DNA from: Burkholderiaceae bacterium 26
GTDB lineage: Bacteria; Pseudomonadota; Gammaproteobacteria; Burkholderiales; Burkholderiaceae
Direction: 5' to 3'
Length of the DNA: 64,000 nt
Assembly (NCBI GenBank): GCA_000955795.1
Contig: JYOB01000014.1
Span: 326,514-390,513 of the forward strand
Of the stretch, positions 33,155-43,112 are shown one piece after another (position 1 is the first letter of the stretch; every line of letters begins with the position of its first letter). The notes beneath the pieces are model-generated. The model was not told the DNA's origin and made no database searches. It saw only the letters and a program-made list of their open reading frames with translations. The translations under genes were made by a program, and so were the position numbers.

Positions 33155-34387
33155 ATGACCACCTACCTCAATGCCGCCGAAGCCGCCGCGCGACTGCATA
33201 TCTCGCGCCCCACGCTGTACGCCTATGTGAGCCGCGGGCTGCTGGCGGCGTACCCGTCGCCCGATGGACGCGGCAGCCGCTATCGCGAAGCCGATGTTGC
33301 CCGCCTGGCCGATCAGCGTTCCGGCGGACGGCGCCCGCGCCAGGTGGTGCGCCACGCGCTGGACTGGGGCCTGCCGGTCATGGAATCGGCCATCACGCTG
33401 ATCGATCACGGGCAGTTGTTCTATCGCGGCACGCCTGCTTTGGAATTGGCCGAACGCGCCACGCTGGAGGCCGTTGCGGCGCAACTCTGGCAATGCGAAG
33501 AGGCGGCAGCCTTCAACACGCCCGCGCCGATGTTGCCGAAGAGCTGGTATGCGGCGCTCACGTCGTTGGCAGACGCGGACATCCGCCAACGCTGCATGGC
33601 GCTGTGCGCGCTTGCTTTGCCGGCGCTGGACGAGGCCGCGTGGCGGCAGGATTCCGCACGCACCGCGCGCGATGCCGGCGCACTCCTGCGCGTGGTGTTT
33701 GCCGCCATGCTAGGCCGCAATCCCGACACCGCACCCGTGCATCTGCAATGCCAGCAGGCATGGAACGTTGATGCGCACGCCGCCGAGGCCATCCGCGTCG
33801 CATTGGTGCTCTGCGCCGATCACGAACTCAATGCCTCAAGCTTTGCGGCACGCGTTGTCGCATCGACGGGCGCCAGCCTGGGCGCCGTGGTGAGCGCCGG
33901 CTTGGCTGCGCTCACCGGTGGCCGGCATGGCGGCACCACGGCGCGCGTGGAGGCATTGCTGAGCGAGCTGGAAGGGGAGCGCTCCGTGGCAACGGCACTG
34001 CGCCGTCGGCTTGATCGCGGCGATACGCTGCCGGGCTTTGGCCACCCGCTGTATCGCAAGGCCGACCCGCGCGCCGACGCAATCCTGGCGCAGTTGCCGA
34101 AGGCAGGCGCGGTACGCAGGCGGTTGCAATCGGTGATTGATGCCGTGGCCGGGCTGACCGGCGATGGGCCATCGGTGGATTTCGCGCTGGTGGCCACCCG
34201 GCGTGTGCTCGGGCTACCGGAAGGTTCAGGCTTTGGCCTGTTTGCAGCGGGGCGTACGGCAGGCTGGATTGCGCACGCGCTGGAGCAGCGCGCGGCGGGG
34301 CAGTTGATCCGCCCGAGAGCCGCCTATGTGGGGCCGATGCCAGCCGCGCCGGACGCACCGGCGGGCCGCATCATTCGTGTGCGCTGA
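33155..34387 (+). CDS. Citrate synthase family protein with N-terminal HTH
   Basis: 410 aa from the ATG at 33155. Residues 1-60 (LNAAEAAARLHISRPTLYAY, then RGSRYREADVARLADQR) are a MerR/excisionase-like helix-turn-helix. Residues about 80-400 are citrate synthase-like, with the three catalytic positions present: His in ADHELNAS, His in GFGHPLYRK and Asp in SVDFALV. A DNA-binding domain on a metabolic enzyme suggests autoregulation or a moonlighting regulator, or the HTH fold may serve another role. It is divergent from the CoA-transferase, so the natural substrate may be another acyl-CoA. Confidence 0.88.
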   Translation: MTTYLNAAEAAARLHISRPTLYAYVSRGLLAAYPSPDGRGSRYREADVARLADQRSGGRRPRQVVRHALDWGLPVMESAITLIDHGQLFYRGTPALELAERATLEAVAAQLWQCEEAAAFNTPAPMLPKSWYAALTSLADADIRQRCMALCALALPALDEAAWRQDSARTARDAGALLRVVFAAMLGRNPDTAPVHLQCQQAWNVDAHAAEAIRVALVLCADHELNASSFAARVVASTGASLGAVVSAGLAALTGGRHGGTTARVEALLSELEGERSVATALRRRLDRGDTLPGFGHPLYRKADPRADAILAQLPKAGAVRRRLQSVIDAVAGLTGDGPSVDFALVATRRVLGLPEGSGFGLFAAGRTAGWIAHALEQRAAGQLIRPRAAYVGPMPAAPDAPAGRIIRVR

Positions 34388-34394
34388 GGCGCGA

Positions 34395-34649
34395 TCAGGC
34401 TTGCGGAATCTCGATCTTCACCTCAAGCACTTCCAGGTTGTCCTGGCGCTCGAGATTGACCTTGATGTCGTCGTTACCGATCTTCACGTACTTCGAAATT
34501 ACGGCCACCAGCTCGCGTTGCAGCGCGGGCAGGTAGTCGGCAGGCGCACCGCTGGCGGTACGTTCATGGGCGAGGATGATCTGCAGACGTTCCTTGGCGA
34601 CGGTTGCAGTCTTCTTCTTCTCGCCCAGCAGGAAAGACAGAATCGACAT
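34395..34649 (-). CDS. minE: Cell division topological specificity factor MinE
   Basis: 84 aa. [21 protein letters not shown] carries the membrane-targeting and MinD-activating segment, and [14 protein letters not shown] the dimerisation region. It stimulates MinD ATPase and drives pole-to-pole oscillation. Last gene of minCDE, 14 bp after minD. Confidence 0.97.
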   Translation of the reverse strand: MSILSFLLGEKKKTATVAKERLQIILAHERTASGAPADYLPALQRELVAVISKYVKIGNDDIKVNLERQDNLEVLEVKIEIPQA

Positions 34650-34663
34650 GAATGTGCGTCTCC

Positions 34664-35485
34664 TTATTTACCGCTGCCGCCGAACAGGCGCTGCAGGAAG
34701 CCCGGCTTGTTGTATTCGACGTAGCGCAGTTCTTTCTCTTTGCCCAGGAAGCGGTCGATCACGTCGTGGTAGGCGTTCGCCACGTCGGAGCCTTCAATGT
34801 GGATGGCGGGCGTGCCCTGGTTGGACGCCTGCAGCACGGCTTCGGATTCCGGAATCACGCCAATCAGCTTGATGCGCAGGATTTCCTGAATGTCGGTGAG
34901 CGACAGCATTTCGCCTTCGGACACGCGCTTCGGGTTGTAGCGCGTGAGCAGCAGGTGCTCCTTGATCGGTTCCTTGCCCTCCACCGCACGGCGCGACTTG
35001 GACGACAGGATGCCCAGAATGCGATCGGAGTCGCGCACCGAAGACACTTCCGGGTTCGTCACGACGATGGCCTCATCGGCAAAGTACATCGCCATCAGCG
35101 CGCCCGATTCAATACCGGCCGGCGAATCGCAGACGATGTATTCGAAGCCCATTTCCTTCAGGCCTTCGATCACCTTCTCGACGCCATCACGCGTGAGCGC
35201 ATCCTTGTCGCGCGTTTGCGAGGCGGGGAGGATGAACAGGTTCTCGCACTTCTTGTCCTTGATGAGGGCCTGGTTCAGATTGGCCTCACCGTGGATCACG
35301 TTGATCAGGTCATACACGACGCGGCGCTCGCAGCCCATGATGAGGTCGAGGTTGCGCAGGCCGACGTCGAAGTCGATGACGGCGGTCTTGTGGCCGCGCA
35401 GCGCAAGGCCTGCAGAGAACGCCGCACTGGTGGTCGTCTTGCCGACGCCGCCCTTGCCGGAGGTGACTACGATGATCTTGGTCAT
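34664..35485 (-). CDS. minD: Septum site-determining ATPase MinD
   Basis: 273 aa. Deviant Walker [14 protein letters not shown] at residues 11-23, switch [10 protein letters not shown], and the C-terminal amphipathic membrane-targeting helix (GFLQRLFGG). It recruits MinC to the membrane and is released by MinE. It lies between minC and minE on the minus strand. Confidence 0.97.
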   Translation of the reverse strand: MTKIIVVTSGKGGVGKTTTSAAFSAGLALRGHKTAVIDFDVGLRNLDLIMGCERRVVYDLINVIHGEANLNQALIKDKKCENLFILPASQTRDKDALTRDGVEKVIEGLKEMGFEYIVCDSPAGIESGALMAMYFADEAIVVTNPEVSSVRDSDRILGILSSKSRRAVEGKEPIKEHLLLTRYNPKRVSEGEMLSLTDIQEILRIKLIGVIPESEAVLQASNQGTPAIHIEGSDVANAYHDVIDRFLGKEKELRYVEYNKPGFLQRLFGGSGK

Positions 35486-35529
35486 GGCTCGTATATCGAA
35501 AAGTTAAATCGCTCGGCGCACGGGGTGCG

Positions 35530-36309
35530 TCACTTCATCCGCAACGGTTCGAAAACCAGCGTGTTGTCCGCGAGTCGGACCTGCGCAGGCTTGCTGGCGT
35601 AGGGCTCCGGCCACGGGGTTTCGCCGGTGCGGTAGATGCCGGCGATGGAAATCAGTTGGGGCTCCAGGCACGTGCAGAAGATGCGCGCGTCCAGGTTGCC
35701 CTTCACGCCCGCCAGCGCGCGGCCGCGCAGCGAGGCATAGACATAGATGTTGCCCTCGGCGATCACCTCGGCTCCGTCGCTCACCAGGTCGAGCACGACG
35801 AGGTCCCCGCGCGCATAGATGCGCTGGCCGGAACGCAGGGGGCGATCGATGATCATCGTGCCGGGCTGCATGGCCATGGCTTCGACGGGGGGAACAGCAG
35901 GGGCGGGGGCCGGCGCTTCGGCAGCCTGGGCGTGCTCGGGGGTGTCCTGGCCTTCGCCGTTGTCCTTGGCGTCTTTCTCGCCGCGCGGACGGCGTCCGTG
36001 GCTGTCAAGCAGCGGCAGGCCAAAGGCCTGGGCCCACTCGGCCTGCTCCGGGCTGGCAACCACGCCGATCGCGCGGGCGCGCAGCGAGGTCAGCGTCTCC
36101 ACCAAACGGTCGATGGGCAGGCGCTCGTCTTCGGCCAGCCGGCGCACATCAATGGCGATCACGTCGTTGGAGAAAAACTCCGGCGTGTCGGCAAAGCGTC
36201 GCGTGAGTTCGGCGGCCAGGGCGTCCATGTCGGCGGTGCGCGGCGACAGCAGCAGGGCATCGACGGTGCCGCTGCGGATCTCGAACAGCGGCGCTTTCTT
36301 CTGGGACAT
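35530..36309 (-). CDS. minC: Septum site-determining protein MinC
   Basis: 259 aa. The N-terminal FtsZ-inhibiting domain (residues 1-115) is followed by a Pro/Ala-rich linker ([17 protein letters not shown]). The C-terminal beta-helix dimerisation domain has [33 protein letters not shown]. First gene of the min operon. Confidence 0.95.
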   Translation of the reverse strand: MSQKKAPLFEIRSGTVDALLLSPRTADMDALAAELTRRFADTPEFFSNDVIAIDVRRLAEDERLPIDRLVETLTSLRARAIGVVASPEQAEWAQAFGLPLLDSHGRRPRGEKDAKDNGEGQDTPEHAQAAEAPAPAPAVPPVEAMAMQPGTMIIDRPLRSGQRIYARGDLVVLDLVSDGAEVIAEGNIYVYASLRGRALAGVKGNLDARIFCTCLEPQLISIAGIYRTGETPWPEPYASKPAQVRLADNTLVFEPLRMK

Positions 36310-36659
36310 AGAACGGCTACGCGGAAAAATGGGCTCATTCTAACGTTGTTGACGAAACGCCTTGGATTTTTTGGGCCTGCCGCTCCGCCATCCGGCTGAG
36401 ACCCGCAGCCGGCGCCGTTCTCCACACTGTCGGCGCCACGCGCAAATGTCATGCGATGGTCACAGCATCGTCATGCACGCTTTTGATACTTCTCCGCTTC
36501 TGCGCCCCCCGGCCCAGTCTGTTGTCCTTTCGCGTTGCGCAAACGGTTCCGCCGATTCTGCGTGCGCGCCCACGCGTCATTCGCTTCATCAGCAATTCGC
36601 ATTTCGCATTTCGCAGTCCGTAGTTCGCATACCAAAAACTAGACTTCAGGGAGAAGTTC
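36310..36659. other. Intergenic region, minC / nucleotidase
   Basis: No gene supported. A short heptamer array lies at 36595-36629: ATTCGCA, TTTCGCA, TTTCGCA, GTCCGTA, GTTCGCA. It ends 30 bp before the nucleotidase ATG. The ribosome-binding site is AGGGAGAAG. Confidence 0.55.
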
Positions 36660-38726
36660 ATGCGAGTCCGACCGTTGTGTTCGGCGGCGTTGCCGCTTGC
36701 TGTTTTCTTGTCGATGTCGTTGGCTGCCTGCGGTGGTGGCGGCGATAGCCCTTCGAACGGTAGCGCCACGCCCGCTGCCAGCGCCGCCCCCGCGGGCACC
36801 AAGGCCACGCTGGCCGTGCTGGAGACGACCGACCTGCACACCAACGTGCTGTCGTACGACTATTTCAAGCTCGCGGCCGACAACTCGCTTGGCTTCGAAC
36901 GCGTGGCAACGCTCATCAGCCAGGCGCGCACGCAATTCCCGAACACGCTGCTGCTGGATAACGGCGACACCATCCAGGGCACCGCGCTGTCGGACTACCA
37001 GGCCATGGTGAGCCCGGTCACGTGCGACCAGACGCTGGCGATCTACAAGGTGATGAACGCGGCCAAGTACGACGGCGGCGGCATCGGCAACCACGAGTTC
37101 AATTACGGCCTGCCGTATCTGTCGCAGGTAACGGGCAACACGTTCAACGTCGATGGCCTGCCCGATCCGGCCACGCAGAAGAAATGCGCGGGCCCGAACT
37201 TCCCGCAAGTGCTTGCCAACGTGATCAGCGCCAAGACGAATGCGCCGCTGTTCCAGCCGTACACGATCATCACCAAGACGGTGACGGCCACTGCGCCGGA
37301 TGGCAGCACCGTGAGCGCGCCGGTCAAGGTCGGCATCATCAGCTTTACGCCGCCCACGATCACGAGCTGGGACAAACGCTGGCTCGACGGCAAGGTCTAT
37401 ACCGTCGGCATCAAGGAAACCGCGGCCAAGTACATCCCCGAGATGCGCGCGAAGGGGGCTGACCTTGTGGTCGCGATTTCGCACGGCGGGCTGGATAACT
37501 CGACGTATTCGCCGACGATGGAAAACGGCAGCTGGTGGCTTTCCACGGTGCCGGGCATCGATGCCATGCTGATTGGCCATTCGCATCAGCTCTTCCCGGA
37601 TGCCAAGAGCACGGTCAGCCAGTTCAACCTGCCGGGTGTCGATAAGGTGGCCGGCACCGTGAACGGCGTGCCGACGGTGATGGCGAACTACTGGGGCAAG
37701 CACCTGGGTGTGATCAAGCTTGGCCTGACGTTCAACGGCACGAACTGGGCCGTCGACAAGACGCAGACCACGGTGGAAGCACGCTCGATCCAGAACGCCG
37801 ACAAGACGTACGTGGCAGCCGACCCGACTGTTTCCGCAGCCATCGCCACCGAACACCAGGCGACGATCAACTACGTGAAGACGCCGGTGGGCAGCACCGA
37901 CTTCAACATGAGCACGTACTTCGCCGACGTGGGTGACCCGGGTGCCATCGAGATCGTCAACCAGGCGCAGGCCGATTACGTGTCGGCGTACGTCCAGGCG
38001 AACCTGCCGCAGTACGCGTCGCTGCCAGTGCTGTCGGTCAGCGCGCCGTTCAAGAGCGGTTTTGGTGGCGGTACGGATTTCACCGATGTAGCGGCTGGTC
38101 CGCTGGCGATCAACAACGCGGCTGACCTGTACCTGTATCCGAACACGATCTACGCCGTGAAAGTGGCAGGCTCCGACATCAAGAACTGGCTGGAGACGGC
38201 GGCCAAGCGCTTCAACACCATCGACCCGACGCAAGCGACGGTGCAGAAGCTGGTGAGCACGTTCCCGGGCTACAACTTCGATATGTTCACCACGCCGGAC
38301 CTGACGTATGAGATTGATGTCACGCAGCCCGTGGGCAGCCGCATCAAGAACCTCATGTACAAGGGCGTGGCGCTCGACCCGGCGGCGCAGTTCATCGTCG
38401 CGACCAACAACTATCGTGCAAGCGGCGGTGGCAACTTCCCGGGCCTGGACGGCAGCAAGACCGTCTATGCGTCGCCGGATGCCAACCGCGACGTGCTGAT
38501 CAGCTACATCAAGAAGATCGGCAGCGTGAAGCGTGCGACGAACGGCTCGCAGCGCAGCTGGCGCTTTACGAAGCTGGCGACGTCGGCGGCAACGGTGGTG
38601 TTCCCGTCGGCAGCTGGCAAGCTGGCTGCAGCCGGGGCAGCGGGCATCAACAACGTCACGCTGTATCAGGCCGACGACGGCACCAACAAGGGACTGTCGC
38701 TGTACCAGATCGATCTGACGCAGTAA
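36660..38726 (+). CDS. 5'-nucleotidase / 2',3'-cyclic phosphodiesterase family lipoprotein
   Basis: 688 aa. The lipobox is MSLAAC. The metallophosphatase domain has LETTDLHTNV, DNGDTIQG, GNHEFNYG, VAISHGG and LIGHSHQ (all metal-binding motifs present). A C-terminal nucleotidase domain follows (INNAADLYLYPNTIYAVKVAG and ATNNYRASGGGNFPGLDGS). It releases nucleosides and phosphate from extracellular nucleotides, like CpdB/UshA. It is followed after 12 bp by a Sel1-repeat gene. Confidence 0.92.
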   Translation: MRVRPLCSAALPLAVFLSMSLAACGGGGDSPSNGSATPAASAAPAGTKATLAVLETTDLHTNVLSYDYFKLAADNSLGFERVATLISQARTQFPNTLLLDNGDTIQGTALSDYQAMVSPVTCDQTLAIYKVMNAAKYDGGGIGNHEFNYGLPYLSQVTGNTFNVDGLPDPATQKKCAGPNFPQVLANVISAKTNAPLFQPYTIITKTVTATAPDGSTVSAPVKVGIISFTPPTITSWDKRWLDGKVYTVGIKETAAKYIPEMRAKGADLVVAISHGGLDNSTYSPTMENGSWWLSTVPGIDAMLIGHSHQLFPDAKSTVSQFNLPGVDKVAGTVNGVPTVMANYWGKHLGVIKLGLTFNGTNWAVDKTQTTVEARSIQNADKTYVAADPTVSAAIATEHQATINYVKTPVGSTDFNMSTYFADVGDPGAIEIVNQAQADYVSAYVQANLPQYASLPVLSVSAPFKSGFGGGTDFTDVAAGPLAINNAADLYLYPNTIYAVKVAGSDIKNWLETAAKRFNTIDPTQATVQKLVSTFPGYNFDMFTTPDLTYEIDVTQPVGSRIKNLMYKGVALDPAAQFIVATNNYRASGGGNFPGLDGSKTVYASPDANRDVLISYIKKIGSVKRATNGSQRSWRFTKLATSAATVVFPSAAGKLAAAGAAGINNVTLYQADDGTNKGLSLYQIDLTQ

Positions 38727-38738
38727 GAGGAACACGCC

Positions 38739-39542
38739 ATGCCTTCTCTTCGTTCCGCATGGGTTGGCGCGCCAGCCTTGGAATCTCCGCGCCAGTCGGT
38801 GCCGATGCTCACGGTGGCCGCGGCCCTGGCGATCGTCGTGACGGCTGGCGGTTGGCTGTCGCACGCACGCCAGGCGCCCACGGTGGACGCCACGCAGCTG
38901 GAATCGTGGCGCGCGATGGTCGTGCAAGCGATGGAGCCCGAGGCGCTGCAGCAGTTGCGTCAGCTCGCACGCAGCGGCTCGGTGCCGGCGCAGTCAGCGT
39001 TGGGCGAAGCGTTGCTCAGCGCGCACGACAGCGTCTTACGTAACGAAGGGATGCGCTGGCTGGAAACCGCTGCACCGAGCGATGCGCGTGCGCAGCTGTC
39101 GCTGGGCAAGGCGCTTCTGCTCGGCACGGGCGGCGTTGAACGAGACTATCCGCGCGCGCTGCGCCTGCTGCGTCAATCCGCTGACAAGGGCGACGCGGCG
39201 GCCGCGTATTACCTGGGCGTGATGTATCGCAGCGGCTACGGCACGGCCATCGACACCGCACAGGCTGCGCACTGGTTCGATCGCGCTGCCCGTCACGAGA
39301 TTCCGGCAGCGATGTTCATGCTGGCCAACGCGTACCGTGAAGGCGATGGTGTGCCGCGCGATGAAGCCCGCGCGCTGGCGTTGTACCAGGACGCCGCCGA
39401 GCACGAATTGCCGGAGGCCGTGCAAGCCTTGGCGATGGCGTATCAGAACGGCGAACTGGGTCTCAAGCGCGACGATGCGGCGTATCACCAGCAGTGGATC
39501 GAAACGGCACATGCACTGAAGCATCCTGCGCTGGCGCCGTAA
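38739..39542 (+). CDS. Membrane-anchored Sel1 repeat protein
   Basis: 267 aa. One N-terminal transmembrane helix (about 18-36, MLTVAAALAIVVTAGGWLS) precedes five Sel1-type repeats, for example LGKALLLGTGGVERDYPRAL and YLGVMYRSGYGTAIDTAQAA. Sel1 solenoids mediate protein-protein contacts. It is probably periplasmic and may assist the nucleotidase expressed from the same transcript (inference). Confidence 0.88.
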   Translation: MPSLRSAWVGAPALESPRQSVPMLTVAAALAIVVTAGGWLSHARQAPTVDATQLESWRAMVVQAMEPEALQQLRQLARSGSVPAQSALGEALLSAHDSVLRNEGMRWLETAAPSDARAQLSLGKALLLGTGGVERDYPRALRLLRQSADKGDAAAAYYLGVMYRSGYGTAIDTAQAAHWFDRAARHEIPAAMFMLANAYREGDGVPRDEARALALYQDAAEHELPEAVQALAMAYQNGELGLKRDDAAYHQQWIETAHALKHPALAP

Positions 39543-39555
39543 TACAGCAGTTCCT

Positions 39556-40533
39556 TTAGTAAAGCCCTCGGGTCTGGGCATGCAAGCGCACCAGGCCTAG
39601 CAGGGCATCAATCTGCGGCGTCGGCACACCCACATGCTGGCCAATCTCCCGCACCGATGCCACCAGTGCATCGATCTCCAGCGGACCGCGTCCGGCCTCC
39701 GCATCCTGCAGCATCGACGTCTTGAACGCGCCGAGTTGACGCGTGACGGCGCTGCGCTCTTCCCCGCTTTGTTCGATCGGGCAGCCGATGCGTGCACCGA
39801 TTGTTTTGGCCTCTTCCATGACGCCCAGGCAAAACGCACTGACCAATGGATCATCGAGGATGCGATCGCACGTCGCGCCCGTGAGCACCGACACCGGGTT
39901 CATCGTCATGTTGCCCCAGAGCTTGAACCAGATGTCGCGTTGGATGGCTTCGCTGCGTTCGATCTGCAAACCAGCGCGTTCAAAGAGCGCACCGAGTGCA
40001 TCCAAGCGCGGTGAGGTGCCGCCCGCCGGTTCACCAAGAATCAATCGCTTGCCAAAACCATGACGCACGTGTCCTGGTGCCGAGGTTGAGCACGTCAAAT
40101 GCACCACGCAACCAAGCACGTTCTTCGTTGGAATCGCTTGCGCGATGCGTCCGTGTGGATCCACCGACTGAAGGCGCTGGCCTTCCAGCGGTCCGTGTCG
40201 ATCAAAGAACCACCACGGCACGCCGTTCATCGCTACCACCACGCAGGTCTCTGGGCCGATGAGCGGGGCAATGCCTTGCGCCACGTTTTCCATGGCGGGA
40301 GCTTTCACGGCAACGATCACGACGTCCTGCACACCGAACGCATGCGCGTCGTCACCCGCATGCACTGACACAGATCGTGTGTTGCCCTCTTCGGTCAGAC
40401 GCAGCCCTTCAGCATGCAATGCCTGAAGCGTCGCCCCCCGTGCCAGTACATTGATCGGTTGATCTGCCAGCGCGAGCTTCGCGCCAAGATAGCCGCCGAC
40501 AGCGCCGGCGCCCACGATGCAAATACGTGTCAT
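39556..40533 (-). CDS. 2-dehydropantoate 2-reductase family protein
   Basis: 325 aa. The N-terminal Rossmann motif is CIVGAGAVGGYLGAKLALA, and VIVAVKAPAMENV is present. The C-terminal catalytic domain has FKLWGNMTMNPVSVLTGATCD (Lys and Asn of the active site). This is the PanE/ApbA family, NADPH-dependent reduction of ketopantoate in pantothenate synthesis. The pairing with a class II aldolase gene (4-bp gap) suggests a catabolic paralogue rather than the biosynthetic enzyme. Confidence 0.88.
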   Translation of the reverse strand: MTRICIVGAGAVGGYLGAKLALADQPINVLARGATLQALHAEGLRLTEEGNTRSVSVHAGDDAHAFGVQDVVIVAVKAPAMENVAQGIAPLIGPETCVVVAMNGVPWWFFDRHGPLEGQRLQSVDPHGRIAQAIPTKNVLGCVVHLTCSTSAPGHVRHGFGKRLILGEPAGGTSPRLDALGALFERAGLQIERSEAIQRDIWFKLWGNMTMNPVSVLTGATCDRILDDPLVSAFCLGVMEEAKTIGARIGCPIEQSGEERSAVTRQLGAFKTSMLQDAEAGRGPLEIDALVASVREIGQHVGVPTPQIDALLGLVRLHAQTRGLY

Positions 40534-40537
40534 GTGA

Positions 40538-41362
40538 TCAGGTTCGGTAGGAAGGATCGATGCGGTCGATGGTGCGGATCAGCGCCGCGAACACGTCTTC
40601 ACCTGCGCCAAAGTTCGGGTTGAACTGCAGCGAATCGCGCGTGCAGTTGCGTGCCACCGCTTCGGGAATCTCCAGCACCGGGCCCATCGATGTGGAAGCG
40701 AGCTGGATCTCGCACGCGCGGTTGAGCAGCCACAACACCGCAAACGCCCGCGCAATCGAATCGCCCCAGGCCAGCAGCCCGTGGTTACGCAAGATCACCG
40801 CGGGCTTGTCGCCGATGTTCTTCACCAGGCGCGGCCCTTCATCGGCATGCACGGTGATGCCCTCGAAGTCGTGATACGCCACCTTGCCGTGCAGTTGCGC
40901 CGCGTAGAAGTTGCTGATTGACAGACCATCGCGCGCACATGCCACGGCCATGCCGGCGGTGGTGTGGGTGTGCATTACGCAGTGCGCCCCCGGGATGCCG
41001 GCATGAATAGCGGCATGCACGGTAAAGCCCGCCGGGTTGACCGGCCAGTCCGGCTGACCCCTCGCACGCTGCACATTGCCCTGCAGGTCGATCTTCACGA
41101 GGTTCGACGCGCAAACCTCGGCGTACGTCAGGCCAAACGGGTTGATCAGAAAGTGCGGACCTTCATCGCCGTCCGCACCGTCTTCTGGCTGCAGGCGCAG
41201 CGTGATGTGGTTGTAGATGAGCTCAGTCCAGCCGAGCTGCGCAAAGATGCGATAGCACGCCGCCAGCTTCACACGCGCAACCCACTCGCGTGGGCCGCAC
41301 CAGTCCGGGCGGTGGGCCTGGGTGCCCGACCCGGAATCGGGTGAAAGCGAAAGCACCGTCAT
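40538..41362 (-). CDS. Class II aldolase/adducin family protein
   Basis: 274 aa from the ATG at 41362, with AGGAGACAG upstream. Zinc-binding His residues sit in CVMHTHTTAGMAVACARDGL and the later RNHGLLAWGDS, with IYNHITLRL near the N terminus. Family members cleave or form sugar phosphates or related hydroxy acids, or have lost catalysis. The specific substrate is unknown. Upstream of and probably co-transcribed with the PanE-like gene. Confidence 0.88.
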   Translation of the reverse strand: MTVLSLSPDSGSGTQAHRPDWCGPREWVARVKLAACYRIFAQLGWTELIYNHITLRLQPEDGADGDEGPHFLINPFGLTYAEVCASNLVKIDLQGNVQRARGQPDWPVNPAGFTVHAAIHAGIPGAHCVMHTHTTAGMAVACARDGLSISNFYAAQLHGKVAYHDFEGITVHADEGPRLVKNIGDKPAVILRNHGLLAWGDSIARAFAVLWLLNRACEIQLASTSMGPVLEIPEAVARNCTRDSLQFNPNFGAGEDVFAALIRTIDRIDPSYRT

Positions 41363-41474
41363 GACCTGTCTCCTGATCGCAGGGGCCATGCGCCGGTCGG
41401 GTTGCCGGCGCCAAATTTATTCACATGTTAATGAATTTGTGCCGGACGTCAAACCACGTTACATCCGCTGTCTG

Positions 41475-42422
41475 CTAGGGCAACTGGTTGCGCAGGATCA
41501 CCAGCCACTGCATGACCGAATTGGTGTACGGATCAAGCTGGTTGGCATCGTTCAACTCGGTAATGCTCATCGACGCGGATTGCTGCACGTTGCCGCCAAT
41601 CGATTTCACCTCATGGCGCACCGGATCCACCTCGACGACGAGATCGCAGTGCATGGGGGTTCTGCCGGCCTGGATCTCCGCCGGATCCGCCATGAAGCGA
41701 TCGGCGCCGCGTGCGGTACAGATGAGGTCGCCCGGGCGCGGCACGGCGGGTGTGCGTTCAAGGACGAAGGCGGGATGCTTGAGCAGATGGTCACGCGCGT
41801 CAGTCACGTATTCCGCATGCGTGGCGCCGGTCAGGAACTGATCGTTCTGCAAGCCGGCCTTGCGCATGATCCACGAGATGAACACCGCAGACCACGCCCA
41901 GCCGCCGGTGGTCAACTGCTGGCACGTCGGTGTCTTGCCAACGATGCCCCAGTAGCGCTTGGCCAGCATGCAACCCCGTGAGGTGGCTTCACCGCCCGTG
42001 CCGTCCGGATAGCGCAGGCAAGGCGCAGGGGGCGGTACCGCAGACGTGGCAGCTGCGTTGGGCAACGGCATGTCGGTACCGCTTTCTTCATCGGACGGGG
42101 CAGGGGTGGGGTCGTCGGCCGTCAGCCAACGGCCCTGCGGCTGGTCGGGAAACCCACCGCCTGCCACGCAATACGTATCGTCACGCCCCACGCGCACCAC
42201 CTGGCGCCCCCACCGATCCCATTCGGTCAGGGCAATCTCGATCATCTTCTCGCGCGGCGTGGCACCTGGCCGGGTCTGCACGACTTCGTTGTCAGGCAGC
42301 GGTTCGGCTTGCGGACGCGCAGGCGGCGTCGCGCAACCGGCAAACCAGAGGACCGGTGCGATCAGAACGATCGGCAGAGCAATGCGCAGAGCGAGCGAAT
42401 TGCGCAGGAAAGGGCGGGACAT
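41475..42422 (-). CDS. DUF2272 domain lipoprotein
   Basis: 315 aa from the ATG at 42422 (MSRPFLRNSLALRI, lipobox LWFAGC). The DUF2272 part has PGATPREKMIEIALTEWDRWG, WSAVFISWIMRKAG and GDLICTARGADRF, the pattern of an NlpC/P60-like Cys-His fold in which W[ST]-AVF carries the usual Cys position as Ser. Catalysis is therefore doubtful. Exported, probably outer-membrane attached. Confidence 0.8.
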   Translation of the reverse strand: MSRPFLRNSLALRIALPIVLIAPVLWFAGCATPPARPQAEPLPDNEVVQTRPGATPREKMIEIALTEWDRWGRQVVRVGRDDTYCVAGGGFPDQPQGRWLTADDPTPAPSDEESGTDMPLPNAAATSAVPPPAPCLRYPDGTGGEATSRGCMLAKRYWGIVGKTPTCQQLTTGGWAWSAVFISWIMRKAGLQNDQFLTGATHAEYVTDARDHLLKHPAFVLERTPAVPRPGDLICTARGADRFMADPAEIQAGRTPMHCDLVVEVDPVRHEVKSIGGNVQQSASMSITELNDANQLDPYTNSVMQWLVILRNQLP

Positions 42423-42566
42423 GGAAGAAGGTGAAGGGATGGCCTGACGGGGAGACAGGCCTTCCGACGTGGTACGCCGATGCTGCGGTCGATTCACGCA
42501 TGCAATGGCATGCCACGTCGTTGGCGCTAACCAGACCGGCTGGTCACGCCGAGGGTTGTCATTGCC

Positions 42567-42845
42567 TTAGGCGTTGACAGCGTCCTTGAACTTCTGGCCG
42601 GCCTTGAACTTGACCGTCTTGGCCGCTTCGACCTTGATTTCTTCGCCGGTACGCGGGTTGCGGGCCATACGCTCGGCACGCTCGCCTTGGCTGAAGGTAC
42701 CAAAGCCGATGAGGCTGACCGCATCGCCCTTGCCAACGGATTCCATGATGGCTTGCAGCGTCACGTTCAGTGCCTGCTCGGCCTTGGCCTTGGTCAGACC
42801 GTCTACGCCGCTGGCGATGGCGTCGATCAGTTCGGTTTTCGTCAT
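42567..42845 (-). CDS. hupB: DNA-binding protein HU-beta
   Basis: 92 aa from the ATG at 42845. MTKTELIDAIASGVDGLTKA, VSLIGFGTFSQGERAERMAR NP, then EEIKVEAAKTVKFKAGQKFKDAVN: a complete HU with the DNA-binding beta-arm and the proline at its tip. Architectural nucleoid protein. Transcribed away from oriC-like module B and the SET gene. Confidence 0.96.
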   Translation of the reverse strand: MTKTELIDAIASGVDGLTKAKAEQALNVTLQAIMESVGKGDAVSLIGFGTFSQGERAERMARNPRTGEEIKVEAAKTVKFKAGQKFKDAVNA

Positions 42846-43112
42846 TGCTTGACTCCCTTCAAGAGTAGATAAAACACACAACAGAGCGTCCGGGGGATGG
42901 CTCCAAGGGCGACATGATACCGGCATGCGAACAGCGTCGGCACGTGAGCTTTGTAACCGCACCTGGTATTCGGGTTCCGTAAACCCGCACGGGGCCTACG
43001 TTGCGCGGCGATCCCATCACATCAATGTTGACACTTGATGTTCTGCTTTGCGGTTGGCTTGTCTGCTCGCTGATAGGTTCGACGCAAGTCGATCAGTTGG
43101 TTTACCTTTTTC

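Noticed and set aside
36639-38927. Minus-strand frame of over 750 codons opposite the nucleotidase
   Set aside because: The plus-strand product has all metallophosphatase motifs; the opposite frame is an Arg/His-rich shadow.
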